A stretch of 6,014 nt of DNA from JANRKT01 sp033763355 (GCA_033763355.1 JANRKT010000158.1:1-6014), one strand, 5' to 3'. Shown: positions 1 to 5,931, counted from the first letter of the stretch. The notes: a model not told the origin generated them from the sequence alone. Program-made: numbers and translations.

Positions 1-509
1 TCAATTTCTTTTTCTATGTCAAATGTTTCATAGGTCTCTTCCCGCAGGTTATCTGATACAGCCGTAATGGCATCGCTCTGGTTAATGGAGAAAGCCACAA
101 CAGGCGCATAGGTTTTATCTTTACCCACCAGGGTAATATCAGTTCCGTGCAGGGTGGTTATTACGGGTATTTTTTTATTTTCTTTTTCCAGTATCCTTTT
201 GGCCATATAAGCTGCAGCGGCATGGGGTATAGCATAGTGCACATGAAGCAGGTCGAGGTGGTTATTCTTAATCACATCCACCATGGTGCTTGCAAGGGCG
301 GTTTCATATGGAGGGTAATCAAACAAAGGATATGTGGGCACCCGCACTTCGTGATAAAATATGTTGGCGCTGAAACCTGTGAGCCTTACCGGCTGCTGGT
401 AGGTGATGAAGTGGATGAAATGGCCTTTATCAGCCAGCGCTTTTCCAAGTTCTGTAGCCAGTACGCCGCTTCCGCCAAAAGTAGGATAACAAACTATGCC
501 TATGTTCAT
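1..509 (-). CDS. bshA: N-acetyl-alpha-D-glucosaminyl L-malate synthase BshA, N-terminal part
   Basis: This is a GT4-family glycosyltransferase that makes GlcNAc-malate from UDP-GlcNAc and L-malate, the first step of bacillithiol synthesis in the cytoplasm. I translated 169 codons from the ATG at 509-507; the frame stays open to the window edge, so the C-terminal half of this roughly 375-residue family is missing. The protein starts MNIGIVCYPTFGGSGVLATE, with the glycine-rich N-terminal loop typical of BshA. Further family blocks follow: YPLFDYPPYETALAS around residues 60-75, LLHVHYAIPHAAAAY around 87-101, and TTLHGTDITLVGKD around 117-130, which are very close to BshA and more specific than generic GT4 enzymes. 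No Shine-Dalgarno sequence precedes the ATG, as is usual in Bacteroidota. It is divergent from the M28 peptidase. The symbol rests on remembered family motifs, not on a search. Confidence 0.93.
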   Translation of the reverse strand, partial: MNIGIVCYPTFGGSGVLATELGKALADKGHFIHFITYQQPVRLTGFSANIFYHEVRVPTYPLFDYPPYETALASTMVDVIKNNHLDLLHVHYAIPHAAAAYMAKRILEKENKKIPVITTLHGTDITLVGKDKTYAPVVAFSINQSDAITAVSDNLREETYETFDIEKEI

Positions 510-591
510 AAAGCAGGGTGTATTGTATTTTGAATTAACGAAGGTAACCATTATAGGGTTCAGACGGGTAATGTCATATTTTTCCACATTC

Positions 592-603
592 CGGTAATTA
601 CCG
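592..603. promoter_or_regulatory. 12-nt perfect palindrome in the bshA/M28 divergent gap
   Basis: CGGTAATTACCG is self-complementary and lies nearly mid-way in the 172-nt divergent region, about 80 nt from each start codon. Its position would suit an operator or other protein-binding site, but no regulator is visible and a palindrome of this length could arise by chance. No convincing -33/-7 promoter pair was found in this gap, only a weak TAGCTTTT at 636-643 upstream of the peptidase. Confidence 0.25.
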
Positions 604-681
604 CTGGTCATTTTTCACTATCAATTATTAAATTGTAGCTTTTAACCGGTTTGAATAACAGCTTTAAAACAGGAATAAATC

Positions 682-2058
682 ATGAGAAAATTTATTGCAA
701 CAGTAATTACTGGTTTATCTTCTTTCGTTACACTGGCGCAGCAGGATGATTCCATTATTATCCGTAAAATAGCCAATGACGTTTTACAAAATGGAACGGC
801 ATATAAAAACCTGGAGTTTATATGTAAAAAGATCGGGCCACGTTTATCCGGGTCCCCGCAGGCGGAAAAAGCGGTAAAAGAAACTTACCGCATGATGAAG
901 GAAATGGGAGCTGATACAGTTTACCTGCAGGAATGTATGGTGCCGCATTGGGTAAGGGGCAAAAAAGAAGAAGCGAAAATTATAATGGCAGGAGGCAAAG
1001 AATACAAGCTGAATGCATGCGCCCTGGGAAATTCTGTCGGAACGCCTGCAAGCGGAATAAAAGCCAATGTTATTGAAGTAAGGTCTTTTAAGGAGCTTGA
1101 CAGTTTGGGTAAAGAAAAGATAAAGGGCAACATTGTTTTTTTCAATTACAGGATGAACCCCGCATTCATTAAAACATTTATGGCTTATGGCGAAGCAGGC
1201 GTTTACAGGGGCAGGGGACCGTCAATGGCTGCAAAATACGGGGCTGTTGGCGTAATGGTAAGGTCGCTTGCATCCAACCAGGACGACCATCCGCATACCG
1301 GCGCAACAACTTATGTGGATTCATTGCCAAAAATTCCTGCAATTGCCATCAGCACCAATGATGCGGAATACCTGAGTAATGTATTAAAAAGAAAAATGGC
1401 ATCACAGGTTTATTTTAAAACCGGCAGCCAGATGTTGCCCGATGTAAAATCACATAATGTAATTGGTGAGCTGAAGGGAACTGAATTTCCTGATGAAATC
1501 ATTACTGTTGGTGGTCACCTTGACAGCTGGGACCTTGCAGAGGGGGCACATGATGACGGTGCAGGCTGTGTACAAAGCATGGAAATTATACGTGTGTTTA
1601 AAGCAATGGGCATACAACCCAAAAGAACCATTCGCATTGTAATGTTTATGAACGAAGAAAATGGCTTAAGGGGTGGTGCTAAATATGCAGAAATTGCAAA
1701 GGCTGAAAACAAAAAGCACATCTTTGCGCTGGAAAGCGATGCAGGCGGTTTTTCGCCAAGAGGTTTTGGGTTTAGTATGAAACCCGGACAAAAGGCAAAG
1801 GTGTGGGGATGGAAGAATTTATTTTATCCTTACGGGGTTTATGATTTTACTGATGGTGGGGGCGGTGCTGATATAGGGCCGCTGAGAAGTTTAGGTACTG
1901 CTTTAGCGGGTTTAAGCCCGGATTCACAAAGATATTTTGATATACACCATGCAGAAACAGATGTGCTGGAAGCCGTAAGCCCGAGGGAATTGCATTTGGG
2001 TGCAATCAGTATGGCAGCTTTAGTATATTTGGTGGATAAGTATGGATTGCAGGAGTAA
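682..2058 (+). CDS. Exported M28 metallopeptidase with PA-like insert, carboxypeptidase Q-like
   Basis: This is a probable two-zinc peptidase acting in the periplasm or outside the cell. Residues 1-19 look like a Sec signal peptide (basic MRK, hydrophobic stretch, TLA before Q20); there is no lipobox cysteine. Residues of roughly 120-250 resemble a PA (protease-associated) domain inserted before the catalytic core. The core shows every expected M28 ligand in order: H279 in VGGHLDSWD, D291 in GAHDDGAG, catalytic E325 and ligand E326 in MNEENG, D353 in ESDAG, and H423 in IHHAETD. The spacing and the HHAETD block match animal carboxypeptidase Q (plasma glutamate carboxypeptidase) better than aminopeptidase Y types. 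The length of 458 residues is normal for that group. The start is supported by AGGA at 671-674, 7 nt before the ATG. The substrate is unknown; dipeptide hydrolysis is inferred from the family. Confidence 0.92.
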   Translation: MRKFIATVITGLSSFVTLAQQDDSIIIRKIANDVLQNGTAYKNLEFICKKIGPRLSGSPQAEKAVKETYRMMKEMGADTVYLQECMVPHWVRGKKEEAKIIMAGGKEYKLNACALGNSVGTPASGIKANVIEVRSFKELDSLGKEKIKGNIVFFNYRMNPAFIKTFMAYGEAGVYRGRGPSMAAKYGAVGVMVRSLASNQDDHPHTGATTYVDSLPKIPAIAISTNDAEYLSNVLKRKMASQVYFKTGSQMLPDVKSHNVIGELKGTEFPDEIITVGGHLDSWDLAEGAHDDGAGCVQSMEIIRVFKAMGIQPKRTIRIVMFMNEENGLRGGAKYAEIAKAENKKHIFALESDAGGFSPRGFGFSMKPGQKAKVWGWKNLFYPYGVYDFTDGGGGADIGPLRSLGTALAGLSPDSQRYFDIHHAETDVLEAVSPRELHLGAISMAALVYLVDKYGLQE

Positions 2059-2076
2059 TTAAAACAAACCAATTGT

Positions 2077-2430
2077 ATGAGAAAAGTCATCTGGTCAATA
2101 GTTGTTATTGTTTTGCTTGTACTGGCAGGATTTATTTATTGGTTTTATTTTAATGTTTACAGCGAGGGTGAAAGAAAGGGCATTGTAATAAAAATTACCA
2201 CCAAAGGCAACATTTTTAAAACCCATGAAGGGGAGATGTGGTTAAGCTGCCGCAATACCGTAAATATTGAGAAATTCTTTTTTTCAATTACTGACGTTGT
2301 TGTAAAAGACTCTTTAACAAGGCTGCAGGATGAATGTGTGCAGGTAAATTACAAGGAATACAGAAAAACCCTGCCCTGGCGGGGAGATTCAAGGTATATT
2401 GTTACGGGATTTCAGCGTGTAACAAAATGA
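2077..2430 (+). CDS. Small single-pass membrane protein of unknown function
   Basis: This 117-residue protein has a strong N-terminal transmembrane or signal-anchor helix at about residues 4-25, following MRK, and a short soluble domain probably facing the periplasm. Visible blocks are YSEGERKG (28-35), KGNIFKTHEGE (43-53) and VNYKEY...PWRGDSRYIV (90-109). I recognise this pattern from small Bacteroidota proteins often annotated as hypothetical, sometimes misnamed as 6-phosphogluconate dehydrogenase; nothing here resembles a dehydrogenase. It begins 18 nt after the peptidase stop in the same direction, so co-transcription is likely, and a terminator follows at 2455-2489. The leader before the ATG is A-rich without a Shine-Dalgarno sequence. 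The beta-strand-rich soluble part could be a small barrel-like domain, but that is a guess. Function unknown. Confidence 0.85.
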   Translation: MRKVIWSIVVIVLLVLAGFIYWFYFNVYSEGERKGIVIKITTKGNIFKTHEGEMWLSCRNTVNIEKFFFSITDVVVKDSLTRLQDECVQVNYKEYRKTLPWRGDSRYIVTGFQRVTK

Positions 2431-2435
2431 TTTGT

Positions 2436-2488
2436 TGCCATCAAACAAAATATCGCAGGGCGTTTATGAATGTCCGGCTTGTTTTTTT
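2436..2488. repeat. 53-nt direct repeat, left copy (non-coding)
   Basis: This copy matches 3618-3670 at 52 of 53 positions, offset by 1182 nt; the only difference is A2457 against C3639. Identity stops abruptly on both sides. The left copy lies just behind the small membrane-protein gene and is not coding, yet read on the minus strand it would encode the same C-terminus as the methyltransferase (KNKPDIHKRPAIFCLMA), and the mismatch would be synonymous (CCT versus CCG, proline). It is therefore best explained as a duplicated fragment of the methyltransferase 3' end. Confidence 0.93.
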
Positions 2489-2489
2489 T
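2455..2489 (+). terminator. Rho-independent terminator after the peptidase/small-protein operon
   Basis: The hairpin arms are GCAGGGCGTT (2455-2464) and AATGTCCGGC (2469-2478) around a TATG loop, with one A-G mismatch and two G-U pairs, followed by TTG and eight T residues (2479-2489). It lies inside the left copy of the 53-nt repeat and is slightly weaker than the second copy because of the mismatch at 2457. Confidence 0.75.
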
Positions 2490-2495
2490 CAGGTA

Positions 2496-2511
2496 CTGAT
2501 AAATTTATCAG
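2496..2511. promoter_or_regulatory. 16-nt perfect palindrome upstream of the lipoprotein gene
   Basis: CTGATAAATTTATCAG is perfectly self-complementary and begins 7 nt after the T-run of the preceding terminator, about 87 nt before the lipoprotein start. It could be an operator for a dimeric regulator or a short hairpin. It stands 38 nt centre to centre from a second palindrome at 2535-2548. Confidence 0.4.
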
Positions 2512-2512
2512 A

Positions 2513-2541
2513 TTTGATAATAAACAATACAGTAGCTTTTG
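2513..2541 (+). promoter_or_regulatory. Possible promoter of the lipoprotein gene
   Basis: TTTG (2513-2516) followed after 16 nt by TAGCTTTTG (2533-2541) is a weak match to the Bacteroidota pair TTTG / TAnnTTTG: the spacer is short and the -7 box has one extra T. The -7 part overlaps the palindrome at 2535-2548. The lipoprotein gene needs its own promoter if the terminator just upstream works, which is the main reason to consider this site. Confidence 0.28.
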
Positions 2542-2548
2542 CAAAAGC
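2535..2548. promoter_or_regulatory. 14-nt perfect palindrome upstream of the lipoprotein gene
   Basis: GCTTTTGCAAAAGC is perfectly self-complementary. It overlaps the candidate -7 box, so a protein bound here could block transcription of the lipoprotein gene. No cognate regulator is visible in the window. Confidence 0.35.
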
Positions 2549-2597
2549 CGGAAAAAATTACGAACTTGTATGAGGTTTTTGTTTGCAACAGTGGCTT

Positions 2598-3614
2598 ATG
2601 AGGACACGTCGCATTTTTCTTTCAGTATTGTTAGCTTCTGCTATTCTTTCCTGCAGGAAAGATAATAGCCCGTCGGAACCTCCCCTTCCTTCAGGCATAT
2701 GGGTACCATTAAGTTTGGATTATACAGGAGATGTTACCGATATTTTTCTTTTAAAAAAGGATACAGTTGTTGTAACCAGCTATATGGATTTCAATACTTA
2801 TCCAACCAAAACCATATTTTTTCAATCCAATAATGGCGGAAGAAAATGGTTGCCATGGAAAAGCATAAGGCTTGATGCAGGCGGGATACGGGGTATTTTT
2901 TGTTTGAATGCTAATTCCATCTATGCCGGTGGAGGAGAAGCTTTATATTATTCCGGCGATAATGCCAAAAGCTGGGACACACTGAACCCCAATAGCAATG
3001 GCTATATACCATTACATTTTTTTAATAAAAGCAGGGGCATACTGTATACTTCATCAGCAACTTTTTTAACAACAAACGGTGGCGTCAGCTTCTTCCGTGT
3101 TCATGACAGAAAGTTTCTAAAGGCTCAGTTTTTTAATAATTCTGTTGGTTATGCATGTACCAATATCAATTTGTTAAAAACAAATGATGGAGGAAATACA
3201 TGGTCTGTATTTGGGCCAATATGGAAAGATCATGAGCTTATAAGCACAATACATTTTATAACTGAAAATACTGGGTATATGGTTGTTGATTTGTATATGA
3301 ACGGGATAGCCGGCTTTATCAGGCGTGGATGCGATTTGTATAAAACCACAGATGCAGGAAATACATGGATTAAGGTTAATGATAAGATAGACGAAAACTT
3401 TAATATCGTACCGTATAGCTGTTATTTTTTAAATGAGCAAGTAGGTTTCCTTGCAGGCAGGTATAAAATATTAAAAACAAATGATGGCGGAGTAACCTGG
3501 TCAGAAGATTATGTTGACAGTACATTCCGGTCTATTAACAAAATGGTTTTTACAGAAGCAGGTATTGGATATGCTATAGGTACCGATGGGCTGATATTAA
3601 AGAGAAATAAATAG
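2598..3614 (+). CDS. Lipoprotein with Asp-box (BNR/YCF48-like) beta-propeller repeats
   Basis: This 338-residue protein starts MRTRRIFLSVLLASAILSC, a clear lipoprotein signal with the acylated cysteine at C19. The ATG at 2598 gives a compact signal peptide, so I prefer it to the in-frame TTG at 2583. C-R-K-D-N after cleavage loosely resembles the charged Bacteroidota signal for surface export. Six Asp-box motifs (S/T-x-D/N-x-G-x-T-W) are seen: SNNGGRKW (ending W84), SGDNAKSW (W126), TTNGGVSF (F165), TNDGGNTW (W202), TTDAGNTW (W257) and TNDGGVTW (W301), spaced 37-55 residues, as in six- or seven-bladed propellers related to YCF48/sialidase folds. No sialidase catalytic set is seen, so a binding or scaffold role is more likely than an enzyme. 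The gene is more AT-rich by eye than the peptidase and sits between the two 53-nt repeats. Its TAG abuts the methyltransferase stop with no gap. Confidence 0.87.
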   Translation: MRTRRIFLSVLLASAILSCRKDNSPSEPPLPSGIWVPLSLDYTGDVTDIFLLKKDTVVVTSYMDFNTYPTKTIFFQSNNGGRKWLPWKSIRLDAGGIRGIFCLNANSIYAGGGEALYYSGDNAKSWDTLNPNSNGYIPLHFFNKSRGILYTSSATFLTTNGGVSFFRVHDRKFLKAQFFNNSVGYACTNINLLKTNDGGNTWSVFGPIWKDHELISTIHFITENTGYMVVDLYMNGIAGFIRRGCDLYKTTDAGNTWIKVNDKIDENFNIVPYSCYFLNEQVGFLAGRYKILKTNDGGVTWSEDYVDSTFRSINKMVFTEAGIGYAIGTDGLILKRNK

Positions 3615-4340
3615 TCATGCCATCAAACAAAATATCGCCGGGCGTTTATGAATGTCCGGCTTGTTTTTTTGCCATCCGGAAATGGTTTTTGTTTTTATCC
3701 ATTCATCCGCTGAAGTAAGGTCAGCTGCAATACAAAGCAGGGTGGCAGGTTTACAGGATTTCAATAAAGCTTCAATAAGCTGGTTGTTGCGGTAAGGCGT
3801 TTCTATAAATATCTGTGTGCATTTTTTCTTTGCAGACTCTGCTTCCAGTTCTTTGATTGCTTTTATTCTTTGGGCATTATCAATGGGCAAGTAACCCGCA
3901 AACTGAAATTGCTGCCCGTTCATGCCGCTGGCCATTAAAGCAAGCAGTATGGCATTGGGGCCCACCAATGGTTTTACCAATGCACCTTTTTCATGTGCAA
4001 TGGCAACAAGTTCCTGTCCTGGGTCGGCCACACCCGGGCAACCTGCTTCGCTGATGATGGCAATGGTTTTGTTTTGTTTGAGTTTTTCTCTGAATATGTC
4101 TGACGTGTCTGACGTGTCTGACGCCTTCAGGGCGTCTGGCACATTATGCCATTCATAATCATCAATTACTATTTCCTTACAGATGCTTTTTAAATACCTT
4201 CTTGCTGTTCTTTCGTTCTCCACAAAAAAAACACGGCACTCTTTTACAGCTTCAATAATATAAGGGGCAATGGTATGCCGCGCCTGTTCATGCAATACGG
4301 ATGGAATGAGATATACCGTGGATGTGGTGCCCTGCGCCAT
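3615..4340 (-). CDS. RsmI-like SAM-dependent methyltransferase (tetrapyrrole methylase fold)
   Basis: At 241 residues this matches the short Bacteroidota relatives of RsmI, the enzyme that 2'-O-methylates C1402 of 16S rRNA. Motifs in order are VENERTARRYLK (40-51), the SAM-binding loop SEAGCPGVADPG (97-108), LVGPNAILLALMASGMNG (125-142), FAGYLP (147-152), FIETPYRNNQ (178-187), CIAADLT (203-209) and the C-terminal HKRPAIF (231-237). Full RsmI is about 285 residues; this short type may act on rRNA or another target, so I give no symbol. The ATG at 4340-4338 is chosen because MAQGTTSTVYLIP matches the family start. Two oddities: residues 74-81 read S-D-T-S-D-T-S-D from a 9-nt tandem repeat within a palindromic element, and the last 17 codons lie in the 53-nt direct repeat and overlap the terminator of the convergent lipoprotein gene. 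The EI24-like gene lies 87 nt upstream. Confidence 0.9.
   Translation of the reverse strand: MAQGTTSTVYLIPSVLHEQARHTIAPYIIEAVKECRVFFVENERTARRYLKSICKEIVIDDYEWHNVPDALKASDTSDTSDIFREKLKQNKTIAIISEAGCPGVADPGQELVAIAHEKGALVKPLVGPNAILLALMASGMNGQQFQFAGYLPIDNAQRIKAIKELEAESAKKKCTQIFIETPYRNNQLIEALLKSCKPATLLCIAADLTSADEWIKTKTISGWQKNKPDIHKRPAIFCLMA
3618..3670. repeat. 53-nt direct repeat, right copy (methyltransferase 3' end)
   Basis: This copy matches 2436-2488 at 52 of 53 positions. It encodes the methyltransferase C-terminus on the minus strand, whose HKRPAIF motif is conserved in the family, so this copy is probably the original. It starts 3 nt after the lipoprotein stop codon and carries that gene's terminator. 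Confidence 0.93.
3637..3670 (+). terminator. Rho-independent terminator of the lipoprotein gene, inside the methyltransferase gene
   Basis: The arms GCCGGGCGTT (3637-3646) and AATGTCCGGC (3651-3660) form a 10-bp stem with two G-U pairs around a TATG loop, followed by TTG and seven T residues. On the minus strand the same hairpin is followed by GATATTTTGTTTG, so it may also weakly stop methyltransferase transcription, although it lies before that gene's stop codon. The structure is encoded within conserved protein sequence. Confidence 0.78.
4097..4123. repeat. 9-nt tandem repeat, three exact copies, in the methyltransferase gene
   Basis: TGTCTGACG occurs three times in a row at 4097, 4106 and 4115. 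As 9 is a multiple of 3 the frame is kept and the protein carries a short S-D-T repeat in a loop between two conserved blocks. The last copy overlaps the left arm of the palindromic element at 4114-4142. Copy number could vary between strains by slippage. Confidence 0.9.
4114..4142. repeat. 29-nt palindromic element inside the methyltransferase gene
   Basis: GTGTCTGACGCC (4114-4125) and GGCGTCTGGCAC (4131-4142) pair over 12 positions around a TTCAG loop, with one T-T mismatch and one T-G wobble. The element is more GC-rich than its surroundings. It is translated as V-P-D-A-L-K-A-S-D in a variable loop. It looks like a small mobile or REP-like palindrome that settled in a tolerant part of the gene. 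Confidence 0.65.
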
Positions 4341-4355
4341 GCTTTAAATCTTTAT

Positions 4356-4363
4356 CAAATGTA
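4356..4363 (-). promoter_or_regulatory. Candidate -7 promoter box of the methyltransferase gene
   Basis: On the minus strand TACATTTG matches the Bacteroidota -7 consensus TAnnTTTG at every fixed position, 15 nt before the ATG, which would give a very short leader. No clear TTG/TTTG -33 element is found at the expected distance, so transcription from the upstream EI24-like gene is an equally good possibility. Confidence 0.38.
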
Positions 4364-4427
4364 AATAAGGCCTGACGGGTTTTGCATTTCATTAAATCTG
4401 CCAGTTCGTGAAAACCTGTCCTTAATA

Positions 4428-5189
4428 TTAAAATTCATCTTTCTGATGATACAAACTAATGGTGGCTGCAACAACCGCGTATGCGGGGGCCAGTATCCAG
4501 CCGATTACCACAATACCGTGCATCAGGTAAAACACAAGCCCGTTGCCGATAGCAAGGCCTTTGTGTTTGGCAACAAATTCAATGCTCTGCGCAGGGGTAA
4601 GTTTATGCCTTTCGCAACTGTAATCAAGCATGGAAAATCCGTAATAATAACATTCCACAAACAAAGCAAGGATGGGAGTGGCCCAGCCAATCAGCGGGAT
4701 AAAAGACAGTAACAGGATGGAGATGGTGTAAACGGTTTGCCACAGGGAATTGCGGAGGGCAAGCTTTATTCCCCTTATCGCATCTCTGAACAACTGCGAC
4801 CAGCTGAAAGGAAAATCTTTTCCTTCAAGAATGGATTCTGTTTTTTCGCTCAGGTAAGCAAAAACAGGCGAACCTGCAATGAGCCATATGTATTTAAAAA
4901 GGGAAAAATAAAAAAACATCAGGATGATCCAGAGTATAACACCGGCTAAGGTAAAAAAGAACCCCAGCCAGCTGTTCTGCATACGCTGTATCCAGTCTTT
5001 TATCCCGCTTGCTTCTGTGATGTAACCGATAAGGCCGGTGGCAGATTTGCTGAAGAAATACATGCTTACAATAAAGAGGGCCATGTACACCAGCCCGGGG
5101 ATGATGATCCACTTCCACAGTTTGTGTTTGCGTATAAACTGATGGGCTTTAAAATAGGATTGTAATGCAATGATAATTTCCTTCAGCAA
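4428..5189 (-). CDS. EI24/CysZ-like integral membrane protein
   Basis: This 253-residue inner-membrane protein belongs to the EI24 domain family, which includes the sulfate permease CysZ of proteobacteria. Hydrophobic segments lie at about 27-46, 76-104, 150-178 and 213-245, and the conserved block AGSPVFAYLSEKTES (105-119) after the second segment is typical of the family. Substrate is unknown: no sulfate assimilation genes are nearby, so CysZ function should not be assumed. The start is TTG at 5189-5187; an in-frame stop lies just upstream, the first internal ATG is residue 35 inside the first membrane helix, and MLKEII fits the family N-terminus. The methyltransferase gene follows 87 nt downstream on the same strand, possibly one transcript. 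The gene is divergent from the DNA glycosylase, with 102 nt between their starts. Confidence 0.85.
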   Translation of the reverse strand: MLKEIIIALQSYFKAHQFIRKHKLWKWIIIPGLVYMALFIVSMYFFSKSATGLIGYITEASGIKDWIQRMQNSWLGFFFTLAGVILWIILMFFYFSLFKYIWLIAGSPVFAYLSEKTESILEGKDFPFSWSQLFRDAIRGIKLALRNSLWQTVYTISILLLSFIPLIGWATPILALFVECYYYGFSMLDYSCERHKLTPAQSIEFVAKHKGLAIGNGLVFYLMHGIVVIGWILAPAYAVVAATISLYHQKDEF

Positions 5190-5282
5190 GGCAAGCAGTT
5201 TTTACTGTTTGTTTGGTATATTGTTCCGGGATCTGTCATGGTCCGTAATAATGTTTCAAACTTAACGAATATTTGCCACAGA

Positions 5283-5288
5283 AGAGGT
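5283..5288 (+). promoter_or_regulatory. Shine-Dalgarno sequence that sets the glycosylase start
   Basis: AAGAGG-like purines within AGAAGAGGTATT lie 4-9 nt before the ATG at 5292. An upstream in-frame ATG at 5238 would add 18 residues that do not resemble the family, so this site favours the 5292 start. Confidence 0.6.
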
Positions 5289-5291
5289 ATT

Positions 5292-5897
5292 ATGCAAAAG
5301 CTTGGACTGGAATTTTATAACCGCAGTAATGTGGTGCAGATTGCAAAAGAACTGCCTGGTAAAGTACTGGTAACAAATTTTGATGGCAGGCTTACATCGG
5401 GAAGGATTGTTGAAGTGGAAGCATACAATGGGGTGGTTGATATGGCATCACATGCCCGCAGGGGCACACGTACTGCCCGCAACGAAATGATGTATGCACG
5501 TGCAGGTACAGCTTATGTTTACATCTGCTATGGTATTCATCATCTTTTTAATATTGTAACCAATAAAGTAAATATTCCACATGCTATACTTGTAAGGGCG
5601 GTAGAACCGCTGGAAGGCATTGATGTGATGCTGAGGCGCACGGGTAAAAAGAAACCCGACAGTACCCTTACATCCGGGCCTGGTAATGCAGGTAAGGCGC
5701 TGGGAATTTTCAATTATCATAGCGGCATTGATCTGACAGGAGATACCATTTACCTTGCTGAAGACGGTTTTAAATTAGGGAAAGGGGATGTTATTGCAAC
5801 AGCAAGGATAGGTGTTGAATCAGCGGGTGATGACGCAAAGCTGCCGTACAGGTTTATTGTAAAAGGAAATCCCTATGTGAGCGGAAGAAAATTTTAA
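5292..5897 (+). CDS. DNA-3-methyladenine glycosylase, AAG/MPG type
   Basis: This enzyme removes alkylated and deaminated purines (3-methyladenine, 7-methylguanine, hypoxanthine) from DNA as the first step of base excision repair. The 201-residue protein from the ATG at 5292 has the usual bacterial length. Active-site residues align with human AAG: E43 (E125, general base) and Y45 (Y127) in VEVEAYNG, H54 (H136) in MASHARRG, Y77 (Y159) and intercalating Y80 (Y162) in YVYICYG, and N87 (N169). LVRAVEPLEG (100-109) and LTSGPGNAGKALGI (126-139) are further family blocks. Nothing important appears missing, so it should be active. It is divergent from the EI24-like gene; no alkylation-response regulator or partner repair gene is visible. 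Confidence 0.94.
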   Translation: MQKLGLEFYNRSNVVQIAKELPGKVLVTNFDGRLTSGRIVEVEAYNGVVDMASHARRGTRTARNEMMYARAGTAYVYICYGIHHLFNIVTNKVNIPHAILVRAVEPLEGIDVMLRRTGKKKPDSTLTSGPGNAGKALGIFNYHSGIDLTGDTIYLAEDGFKLGKGDVIATARIGVESAGDDAKLPYRFIVKGNPYVSGRKF

Positions 5898-5931
5898 AAC
5901 TCAAATCCTGAATTATACTTTTTAAACTGAA

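Noticed and set aside
147..533. Open frame of 128 codons on the plus strand
   Set aside because: It lies antisense to bshA, which has unmistakable family motifs. The plus-strand translation has no recognisable domain.
636..643. TAGCTTTT as a promoter of the M28 peptidase
   Set aside because: It matches the -7 consensus at all but one fixed base, but no TTG-type element lies at a suitable distance upstream.
2334..2665. Two overlapping plus-strand open frames between the small protein and the lipoprotein
   Set aside because: They run through the end of one gene, a terminator and the start of the next, and their translations look random.
2436..3670. CRISPR array or insertion sequence suggested by the direct repeat
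   Set aside because: There are only two copies, over 1.1 kb apart, with no spacers, no transposase or integrase gene, and no inverted terminal repeats found at the segment ends.
3857..4158. Plus-strand open frames within the methyltransferase region
   Set aside because: They are antisense to conserved SAM-binding motifs and have no recognisable protein features.
4428..5189. Naming the EI24 protein as the sulfate transporter CysZ
   Set aside because: Only the domain family is supported. There is no sulfate or cysteine gene context and the sequence is far from enterobacterial CysZ.
5238..5291. N-terminal extension of the DNA glycosylase from an upstream ATG
   Set aside because: The extra 18 residues are unlike the family. 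The ATG at 5292 has a good Shine-Dalgarno sequence and gives the normal length.
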